DNA of 34,052 bases from Pseudomonadota bacterium (GTDB taxonomy: Bacteria > Pseudomonadota > Gammaproteobacteria > Burkholderiales > Burkholderiaceae_C): assembly GCA_021815805.1 (NCBI GenBank), contig JAKAZQ010000031.1, positions 1 to 34,052 on the forward strand, in the 5' to 3' direction. Positions 27,586-34,052 of the stretch are shown here, one piece after another. The translations under genes and the position numbers were made by a program. Below the pieces are notes generated by a model. That model had not been told where the DNA came from. It worked only from the letters and a program-made list of their open reading frames with translations, and ran no database searches. Numbering within the stretch: position 1 is the stretch's first letter; each line of letters opens with the position of its first letter.

Positions 27586-28319
27586 GCGCGGCACCGGGAC
27601 AGGCGCTGCTGCAGGTCGGCGGCATGAGCGTGAGCTACGGCAAGGTGCAGGCGCTGCGCGACGTGTCGCTGCGCGTCGACCGCGGCAGCATGGTCACGGT
27701 GATCGGCCCGAACGGCGCCGGCAAGACGACGCTGCTGGGCGCGGTCATGGGTTTGCTGCGCGGCAGCGGCCAGGTGCTGTTCGACGGCCGCGATCTGAGC
27801 CGTGCCGACACCCAGCGCCGGGTCGAGGCGGGCATCGGGCTGGTGACGGAAAGGCGCGATCTGTTCGGCAGCATGAGCGTGCACGACAACCTGCTGCTGG
27901 GGGCGTTCCGGCGGCGCGACGGGCGCGCCGCGCGCGAGCGCGAGCTCGAGCGCGTGTACGGCCTGTTCCCGCGCCTGAAGGAGCGGCGCGCGCAGCAGGC
28001 GCAGACGCTGTCCGGCGGGGAGCGCCAGATGCTGGCGCTGGGACGCGCGCTGATGGGCGCGCCCAGCCTGCTCATGCTCGACGAGCCCAGCCTGGGCCTG
28101 GCGCCGCGCATCGTGCGCGAGGTGCTGCACGCGGCGGCGCAGCTGCGCGACGCCGGCATGAGCGTGCTGCTCATCGAGCAGAATGCGCGGGCTGCGCTGC
28201 AGGTGGCCGACCATGCCTACGTGCTGGAGCTCGGCGAAGTGTCGATGCACGGCCCGGCGCAGCGCCTGCTGCACGATCCCAAGGTCGAGGCCACCTACCT
28301 CGGCATGCTGCAGGAGTAG
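27582..28319 (+). CDS. LIV-type ABC transporter, LivF-like ATPase
   Basis: The 245-residue cytosolic ATPase has Walker A GPNGAGKTT at about 45-53, a canonical signature LSGGERQMLALGRAL, Walker B LLMLDEPSLGLAP, and the H-region IEQNARAALQVADHAYVLELG, which is characteristic of LivF. It would form a heterodimer with the ATPase half of the preceding fusion. The ATG overlaps the upstream stop by four bases. It ends in TAG at 28317-28319 and is the last gene of the transporter unit. Confidence 0.93.
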   Translation: MSAAPGQALLQVGGMSVSYGKVQALRDVSLRVDRGSMVTVIGPNGAGKTTLLGAVMGLLRGSGQVLFDGRDLSRADTQRRVEAGIGLVTERRDLFGSMSVHDNLLLGAFRRRDGRAARERELERVYGLFPRLKERRAQQAQTLSGGERQMLALGRALMGAPSLLMLDEPSLGLAPRIVREVLHAAAQLRDAGMSVLLIEQNARAALQVADHAYVLELGEVSMHGPAQRLLHDPKVEATYLGMLQE

Positions 28320-28400
28320 GCGCGCGCGCGCGTGCCTGCGGCGCTATGCTCGGGCGGTCCGGCGCGCCCGCGCCGGCGCGCCCGATCCGGAGCCTTCACC

Positions 28401-29807
28401 ATGAACCACCGTATCCCCTCGGCCGGGCTCCGGCGCGATGCGCCGGCGGCGCTGCTGCACGACCTGTCGCGGCGTTTCGGCGACGCCTTCAGCACGGCTC
28501 GCGCGGTGTGCGAGCAGCATGGGCGCGACGAATCCCCGTTCGATGTCCCGCCTCCCGCGGGCGTCGTGTTCTGCTCCTGCACCGAGGATGTCGCCGAGGC
28601 CGTGCGGCTGTGCGCGGCGCACGGCGTTCCGGTGATCGCCTTCGGCGCCGGCTCGTCGCTGGAGGGCCAGTTGCTGGCGGTGCAGGGCGGCATCACGCTC
28701 GACCTGACGCGCATGAACCAGGTGCTGGAGGTCGTCGCCGAGGACATGCTGGCCACCGTTCAGGCCGGCGTGACGCGCCTGCAGCTCAACGACGAGCTGC
28801 GCCACAGCGGCCTGTTCTTTCCCATCGACCCGGGGGCCGACGCCACGCTCGGCGGCATGACGGCGACGCGCGCCAGTGGAACCAACGCGGTGCGCTACGG
28901 CACCATGCGGGAAAACGTGCTGGCGCTCACCGTGGTGCTGGCCGACGGCAGCGTCGTGCGCACCGGAACGCGCGCGCGCAAGAGCAGCGCCGGCTACGAC
29001 CTCACGCGCCTGTTCGTCGGCAGCGAGGGCACGCTGGGCATCGTCACCGAGATCACCCTGCGCCTGCATCCGCAGCCGCAGGCCGTGGCGGCGGCGGTGT
29101 GTTCGTTCGCGCAGGTCGCGCAGGCCGTCGACTGCACCATCGAACTCATCCAGGCGGCGGTGCCGATCGCGCGCTGCGAACTCATGGACGCGCACGCGGT
29201 GCGCTCGGTGAACGCGCACGATCACCTCGGTCTGCCGGAACAGCCCTTGCTGCTGATGGAATTCCACGGCAGCCCGGCGGGCGTGCGCGAGCAGGCGCAG
29301 ACGGCGCAGCAGATCGCCGCCGCGCACGGCGGCTCCGACTTCGCATGGGCCGACACGCCGGAAGAGCGCACGCGCCTGTGGAAGGCGCGCCATCACGCCT
29401 ATCTGTCGGCGCTGCAGACGCGGCCGGGATGCCGCTGCGTGACCACCGACACCTGCGTGCCGATTTCACGCCTCGCCGAGAGCATCCAGGAAACCGTGGT
29501 CGAGGCCGATGCGGCGGGACTGCCGTATTTCATCGTGGGCCATGTCGGCGACGGCAATTTCCATGTCGGCTATCTCATCGATCCGCAGCGCCCGGCGGAG
29601 CGCGAGCTCGCGGAGGAGCTGAACGCCCGCCTGGTACGGCGCGCGCTGCGCCTGGGCGGCACGTGCAGCGGCGAGCACGGCGTCGGCCTGCACAAGCAGC
29701 AATTCCTGCGCGAGGAGGCCGGCGACGCGGCGATCGCGCTGATGCGCCTGCTGAAACAGGCGCTCGACCCGCGCGCCATCCTCAACCCGGGCAAGATCTT
29801 CGACTGA
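28401..29807 (+). CDS. FAD-linked oxidase, D-lactate dehydrogenase (cytochrome)/GlcD-like
   Basis: The 468-residue protein has the FAD-binding PCMH domain (VIAFGAGSSLEGQ, PGADATLGGMTATRASGTNA, VGSEGTLGIVTEITL) and a C-terminal FAD-oxidase cap with HVGDGNFHVG and the typical ending GTCSGEHGVGLHKQQF through ILNPGKIFD. These enzymes oxidise D-2-hydroxy acids and pass electrons to quinone or cytochrome c. The substrate is unknown; D-lactate and aryl-lactates are both possible. It begins at ATG 28401 with GGAG upstream, 81 bases after livF. A TATGCT at 28345-28350 could be a -10 box, so it may be transcribed separately. A short GC alternation (28320-28333) precedes it. Confidence 0.88.
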   Translation: MNHRIPSAGLRRDAPAALLHDLSRRFGDAFSTARAVCEQHGRDESPFDVPPPAGVVFCSCTEDVAEAVRLCAAHGVPVIAFGAGSSLEGQLLAVQGGITLDLTRMNQVLEVVAEDMLATVQAGVTRLQLNDELRHSGLFFPIDPGADATLGGMTATRASGTNAVRYGTMRENVLALTVVLADGSVVRTGTRARKSSAGYDLTRLFVGSEGTLGIVTEITLRLHPQPQAVAAAVCSFAQVAQAVDCTIELIQAAVPIARCELMDAHAVRSVNAHDHLGLPEQPLLLMEFHGSPAGVREQAQTAQQIAAAHGGSDFAWADTPEERTRLWKARHHAYLSALQTRPGCRCVTTDTCVPISRLAESIQETVVEADAAGLPYFIVGHVGDGNFHVGYLIDPQRPAERELAEELNARLVRRALRLGGTCSGEHGVGLHKQQFLREEAGDAAIALMRLLKQALDPRAILNPGKIFD

Positions 29808-29840
29808 GCCCCCGGCGCGGCGCCCGGCTGCGCCGCCGCT

Positions 29841-32800
29841 TCAGGCCGACGCGGCGCGGCGCGCCAGCTGGCGGCCGCGCCAATGCAGGTACAGCGCCGG
29901 GATCAGGTTGGTCGAGCGCAGCGCGCTCCACAGCAGGCCGCCCAGCAGCACCACCGCCAGCCCCTGCTCGGGCGCCGCGCCCTGACCGAGTCCGAGCGCC
30001 GTCGGCAGCATGCCCAGCATGGCCGTCAGCGCGGTGAGCACAATCGGCCGGAAACGCAGCTCCACCGCCTCGCGCACCGCCTCCTGCAGCGGCATGCCCG
30101 CGTTCTCGTTGCCGCGCACGCGGTCGAGCAGCACGATGGAGTGGCGCAGGCCGATGCCGACCAGCGTGAGAAAGCCGATCATGCCGGTGGCATTCAGTCC
30201 CACGCCGCTGAGCAGCAGCGCCAGTGCGCCGCCGGTGAGCGCCAGCGGGATCTCGAGCAGCAGCAGGCCGGGGATCAGCAGGCCGTCGAACTGCAGCAGC
30301 AGGATGCCCAGCATGATGGCCACGGCGGCGAGCGTGGCCAGCAGCAGCCCGACAGCGGCGTGCTCGAGCTCGACGGCCAGTCCGCCGAACGCGATGCGGT
30401 AGCCGCGCGGCAGCCGCAGGCCTTGCAGCGCGCGCCGCGCGGCGGCCTCGGTGGTGCCCAGCGGAGCCGTCGGCGTGGCCAGGATGTCGAGGGCGCGGGC
30501 GCCGGCGATATGGCGGATCTGGTTCGGCGTCTGCACCAGGCGCAGGCGCGCCAGCTCGCCCAGCGGCGCCCAGCCGCGCCGCGCGCCATGCGCCCGCTGC
30601 GGACGCGTGCGGATGGGCAGGCGGGCGAGGGCGGCGAGCGACTGCCGCGGCGCGCCGGCCAGGCGCATGTACAGGCTCAGCGCGAGGTTGCCCTGCGGAA
30701 CGCGGCGGATCACCTGTCCGTCGATCAGGGGCTCGAGCTGCGCATACAGCGAGGCCGGGGTCAGGCCGTGCAGCGCCAGCGCCGCGGCGCGCGGCTCGAT
30801 GCGCAGTTGCGTCACCGGGTAGCCGTCGTTGTCGAACACGTCGACCAGCGCCGGCACCCGGCGCAGGCGCGCCGTGATGCGCTGCGCGATGGCGCGCAGC
30901 TCGGGGATGCGCGCCCCGAACACGTGGATCACGAAAGGCTGGGGCAGCCCGGACAGGCTTTCGCCCACGCGTTCGATGGTCGGCGTGTCGACGGCCAGCT
31001 GCACGCCGGGCAGGCGCGATTCGCGCTGGATGCGCCGGCCGATCGCGTCCAGCGCGTTGACGCTGACGCCGGGCTTCAGCGCGATCTGCAGTTCACCGGC
31101 GTAGGCGGGCTCGGTGTACGAGGTCGCGGCCGACGCACCGATGCGCGCGTACACATGCGCCACGGCAGGGTCGCGCAACAGGCTTTGCGCGATGTGATGC
31201 ACCGCGGCGCGCGTGTCGAGCAGCGACGAGCCCGGCGGCAGGGTGAAGGATTCGAGCAGCGCGCCCTCGTTCGGCAGCGGCAGGAAGTCCACCGGAACCA
31301 GCACCAGGCCCGCCAGGCTGAGCAGCAGCGCGCCGAAGGCGATGCCCAGGCTGAGGCGGGGGGCGCGGGCGACCCAGTCGAACAGATGCTGGTTGCCGCG
31401 CTGCAGCCAGGCCATGAACCGCCGGCCACGCCCCGGCTCGCCGCGCCGGTGCGGGCCCAGAAAGCCCAGGCCGACGGGGATCACGCTGAGCGACACGAGC
31501 AGCGACGCCAGCAGCGCGACGATCATGGCCAGCGCGAACGGAATGAAGAACAGCCCGACCAGGCCGCCGACGAACAGCAGCGGAACGTAGATCGACACAT
31601 TCGTCAGCGTGCCGGTGATATCGGGGATGACGATGTTCTTCACCCCGGCGAAGATGCCCTGCCAGTGGGCATCACCCCGCTCCCAGCGATGGTGGATGCT
31701 CTCCAGCACGATGATCGCGTCGTCCGCGAGCAGGCCGACCGCCACCGTGAGCGCGCCGAAGGTCATCAGGTTCAGGCTCTGTCCGAGCGCGTGCAGCGCC
31801 GCGACGGCGATCGCCAGCGACAGCGGAATGCTCGACGCCAGCACCAGAATGCCGCGCCCTGCACCGAGCACCCAGAACAGCAGCAGCACCGCCAGCGCGG
31901 CGCCGATCAGCAGGTTGCGCCCGAGATCGTCGCCGACCAAGCGCACCAGGCGCGCCTGGTCGTAGGTGCGCACCCAGTGCACGCCGGGCGGCAGCGAGGA
32001 CAGGGTCTGCGCCAGCGCGGCCTGAACGGCGCGCGTGACATCCTCGGTGGAAGCGCCGGGCTGCTTGATCACGGTCAGCGCAACGCTCGGTCGTCCGTCC
32101 AGGCTGACCGCGTCGTGCATCGGCATGGCGGCCCGCACGACACGCGCCAGCGCGCGCAGCGGCGCCGGGCCGTGCGCGGTCGGGATCGCGATATCGCGCA
32201 ATTGGGCGATGTGCAGCGGCAGGTTGCGCGCCTCGATCAGCACGTCCTGGTGCCCCAGGCTCAGGTAGCCGGCGGGCGCCAGCAGCACCTGCGCGCGCAC
32301 CGCCCGCACGATGTCCCGGGCGCCTACGCCGTAACGGCGCATCGCGCCGAGCTCCGGCTGGATCCACAGCGCCTCGTCGCCGGCGCCGTAGACCTGCACG
32401 AATTGCACCCCGGCCAGCGCGCGCAGCGCCGGCGCCACATTCGCCTCGACACCGTGCTGCACCCGCGCGGGGGCCACTCCGGCGGGAATCTGCGCGGTGT
32501 AGTCGGCGACCTCGTTGACCGCGTTGCCCATGATCTGGGCCAGCGGGCGCACCTGCGTGGGCAGTTGCGCGCGGGCGCGGTCGATGGCCCCGATCACCGC
32601 CTGCAGATCGGCGCGCGCATCGCTGCCGCTGCGAAAGCGCACGTCGATGCGCACCGTGCCGTTGCCCATCACCGAGCGCACGCTGCGCAGGTCGGTCAGC
32701 GTGAGGATGCGGCTTTCCAGCGGCCGCACGACCAGATGCTCGAGTTCGCTGGCGCCCGCTCCCGGCAGATGCGCGGTGATGCCGATCTGCGGGAAATGAA

Positions 32801-32927
32801 AGGCCGGCAACACCTCCACCGGCGTGTGCACGATGGCGTCGACGGTCCACGCCAGCAGCGCGCCCAGCAGCAGCAGCCACAGCACCCGGCGCCGCAGCAG
32901 GCGCGGCACGGCGAGATCGGCGGGCAT
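29841..32927 (-). CDS. RND efflux pump, inner-membrane transporter
   Basis: The 1028-residue product has the full RND plan: an N-terminal helix, a large periplasmic domain, helices 2-6, a second periplasmic domain and helices 8-12. FHFPQIGITAHLPGAGASELEHLV after helix 1 is a typical RND opening. In TM4 it has LLADDAIIVLE with D402 and D403, the proton-relay pair of hydrophobe-exporting (HAE1) pumps. In TM10 the usual Lys position holds R928 (GLRHSIVLLD). This points to a HAE-like or unassigned RND group and away from CusA-type metal pumps. The substrate is unknown. It lies six bases after the membrane-fusion gene and is convergent with the FAD oxidase gene, with 33 bases between. No outer-membrane factor gene is in the window. 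Confidence 0.9.
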   Translation of the reverse strand: MPADLAVPRLLRRRVLWLLLLGALLAWTVDAIVHTPVEVLPAFHFPQIGITAHLPGAGASELEHLVVRPLESRILTLTDLRSVRSVMGNGTVRIDVRFRSGSDARADLQAVIGAIDRARAQLPTQVRPLAQIMGNAVNEVADYTAQIPAGVAPARVQHGVEANVAPALRALAGVQFVQVYGAGDEALWIQPELGAMRRYGVGARDIVRAVRAQVLLAPAGYLSLGHQDVLIEARNLPLHIAQLRDIAIPTAHGPAPLRALARVVRAAMPMHDAVSLDGRPSVALTVIKQPGASTEDVTRAVQAALAQTLSSLPPGVHWVRTYDQARLVRLVGDDLGRNLLIGAALAVLLLFWVLGAGRGILVLASSIPLSLAIAVAALHALGQSLNLMTFGALTVAVGLLADDAIIVLESIHHRWERGDAHWQGIFAGVKNIVIPDITGTLTNVSIYVPLLFVGGLVGLFFIPFALAMIVALLASLLVSLSVIPVGLGFLGPHRRGEPGRGRRFMAWLQRGNQHLFDWVARAPRLSLGIAFGALLLSLAGLVLVPVDFLPLPNEGALLESFTLPPGSSLLDTRAAVHHIAQSLLRDPAVAHVYARIGASAATSYTEPAYAGELQIALKPGVSVNALDAIGRRIQRESRLPGVQLAVDTPTIERVGESLSGLPQPFVIHVFGARIPELRAIAQRITARLRRVPALVDVFDNDGYPVTQLRIEPRAAALALHGLTPASLYAQLEPLIDGQVIRRVPQGNLALSLYMRLAGAPRQSLAALARLPIRTRPQRAHGARRGWAPLGELARLRLVQTPNQIRHIAGARALDILATPTAPLGTTEAAARRALQGLRLPRGYRIAFGGLAVELEHAAVGLLLATLAAVAIMLGILLLQFDGLLIPGLLLLEIPLALTGGALALLLSGVGLNATGMIGFLTLVGIGLRHSIVLLDRVRGNENAGMPLQEAVREAVELRFRPIVLTALTAMLGMLPTALGLGQGAAPEQGLAVVLLGGLLWSALRSTNLIPALYLHWRGRQLARRAASA

Positions 32928-32933
32928 GCGCGC

Positions 32934-34052
32934 TCAGTCCGGCGGCGTGTAGGAGCGGGCGATGCCGCGGTGGTACTCGAGCATGGCGTTGCTCACCACC
33001 ACCTGCTGCCCGGCACGCAGTCCGGAGACGATCGCCGTCTGCCAGCCTCGCGCCGGCCCCGGCACGACGCGCTGCCGCTTGTCACCGCCGGCGTCGCGCA
33101 GCAGCACCCACCAGCGCCCGCGATCCAGGATCAGGGCCTGCGTCGGCACCATGACCATGCGCTGCGCCGGCAGCGCGAGCCGGACTTCACCCCACTGGCC
33201 AGCCATCCACCAGCGCGGCAACCGCGCCGCCGTCGCCGCCAGTTCCACGGGCACGCCGCCGTCCGCGTCCAGCGCGCGCGCGACGGCGAGCACCCGCACG
33301 CCGAGCGGGCGGCCGGCGGTGGCCGGCACGAAGCGCCCGCGCATGCCCGCGCGCAGGCGGGCCGCGCCGGCACCGTAGTACACGGCACGGATCCACAGCC
33401 TGGAGTCGGGCTGCAGCACGAGCAGCGTGGCGCCGCGCGCCACGCGCTCGCCGCTGCCCGCGCGCAGCGCCAGCACGCTGCCCGACGCGGGAGCGCGCAC
33501 CGCGGCCAGTTGCGCCAGCGCATGCCAGCGCGCGCGGGCCGTGGCTGCCGCCGCCTGCGCGGCGGCAAGCTCGCGCTGCGCCGCATCCAGCGCCTGCTGC
33601 GTGGCCAGCCGGGCGCGCAACTGCCGGCGCTGGATGTCCAGCAGGCGCTGCGCCACGCGCAGGCGCGCCTCGGCGCTGCGCAGGGCCTGGCTGCGGGCAA
33701 TTCGCAGCGCCCGCAGGCGCGGGCCGCCGATGCGCGCCAGCCGTTCGCCGCGGCGCACCTGGCTGCCGGGGAGCACGCGCAGGTCGCGCAGGATGCCGGC
33801 CATGGGCGCGCGCACGCGCAGGTCGAGCAGGGGTTCGATCTGTGCGTAGGCGCTCAGCCGGGGATGCACCGCCTGGCTGTGCACCGTGACGTAGCGCGCG
33901 GGCGCCGCGGCGGGAACGGCCGCGGCCGGTGAGCGAGACGAGGGGGCTGCGGCGGAGGCCGCAGCGCTGCCGAGCCACAGCGCCAGCACCAGCGTCAGTC
34001 CGAGCTGCACCGCTGCGCGCTGTACCAGCCGCGCGAGGCGGGCACGCCGGCC
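32934..34052 (-). CDS. RND membrane-fusion (periplasmic adaptor) protein, 5' end probably beyond window
   Basis: The product has a hydrophobic signal segment (LGLTLVLALWLGSAAASA), a biotinyl-lipoyl-like half (LRVRAPMAGILRDLRVLPGSQVRRGERLARI), an alpha-helical hairpin rich in Ala/Arg/Gln (about 100-170), the second lipoyl half (VRAPASGSVLALRAGSGERVARG), a beta-barrel and a membrane-proximal domain. It would bridge the RND pump to an outer-membrane channel. The first in-frame start seen is GTG at 34010, but the frame stays open to the edge. The 14 codons upstream encode an Arg-rich segment that would make a proper positively charged signal-peptide start, so the true start is probably outside. 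It is followed by the pump gene after six bases. Confidence 0.85.
   Translation of the reverse strand, partial: GRRARLARLVQRAAVQLGLTLVLALWLGSAAASAAAPSSRSPAAAVPAAAPARYVTVHSQAVHPRLSAYAQIEPLLDLRVRAPMAGILRDLRVLPGSQVRRGERLARIGGPRLRALRIARSQALRSAEARLRVAQRLLDIQRRQLRARLATQQALDAAQRELAAAQAAAATARARWHALAQLAAVRAPASGSVLALRAGSGERVARGATLLVLQPDSRLWIRAVYYGAGAARLRAGMRGRFVPATAGRPLGVRVLAVARALDADGGVPVELAATAARLPRWWMAGQWGEVRLALPAQRMVMVPTQALILDRGRWWVLLRDAGGDKRQRVVPGPARGWQTAIVSGLRAGQQVVVSNAMLEYHRGIARSYTPPD

Noticed and set aside
28320-28333. Alternating CG run as a possible Z-DNA or regulatory element
   Set aside because: It is a short dinucleotide run in very GC-rich DNA, with no repeat elsewhere or link to a site; probably compositional.
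29808-29840. GC-rich inverted-repeat-like sequence between the FAD oxidase and RND genes, as a terminator
   Set aside because: The arms pair only with bulges and no U-run follows, so I cannot support a terminator.
29883-33932. Plus-strand open frame of about 1350 codons opposite the RND genes
   Set aside because: Composition is Gln/Arg/Ala/His-rich with no motif. The opposite strand encodes clear RND and adaptor proteins.

Overview
The window is uniformly GC-rich, densely coded bacterial DNA with no tRNA, rRNA, CRISPR array or recognisable mobile element. The left 13.5 kb has the order rodZ (3' end) - ispG - hisS - yfgM - bamB - der - hfq - hflX - hflK - hflC - hisZ - purA - phosphoribosyltransferase. 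That order, a separate hisZ between hflC and purA, and a short Hfq of about 81 residues point to a betaproteobacterium, most likely in Burkholderiales. The genus cannot be read from the sequence.

Layout. (1) 1-13531, plus strand: housekeeping genes for cell shape, isoprenoid synthesis, histidyl-tRNA, outer-membrane protein assembly, ribosome GTPases, RNA chaperone, membrane protease control, histidine and purine synthesis. Several overlap or are closely spaced. (2) 13532-15158, minus strand: a six-helix potassium channel and a short CbiX-type chelatase. (3) 15418-16740, plus strand: a membrane glycosyltransferase resembling NodC and hyaluronan synthases. (4) 16695-28319: a catabolic and uptake island made of two divergent units. 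Each unit is headed by an IclR-type regulator on the minus strand, and the two regulators are clear paralogues. Unit A is iclR1 | metallo-beta-lactamase-fold protein - VOC protein - fumarylacetoacetase. Unit B is iclR2 | FAD aromatic hydroxylase - DUF2783 small protein - a LIV-type ABC transporter, including a permease fused to an ATPase. (5) 28401-29807: a D-lactate-dehydrogenase-like FAD oxidase. (6) 29841 to the right edge, minus strand: an RND efflux pump and its membrane-fusion protein, whose 5' end probably lies outside the window.

How the island may work (inference). The LIV-type transporter would import an aromatic acid. The flavoprotein plus DUF2783 pair, which resembles the MhaA/MhaB 3-hydroxyphenylacetate 6-hydroxylase, would make a homogentisate-type 2,5-dihydroxyphenyl acid. 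After ring cleavage, fumarylacetoacetase would hydrolyse the product. The window has no canonical cupin homogentisate dioxygenase and no zeta-class GST maleylacetoacetate isomerase. Instead it has two metal-fold proteins of unknown role co-transcribed with fumarylacetoacetase. One is a VOC protein carrying a glyoxalase-I-like four-ligand set. The other is an MBL-fold protein that keeps one zinc site and has lost the other. These two are the best candidates in the window for undescribed biochemistry.
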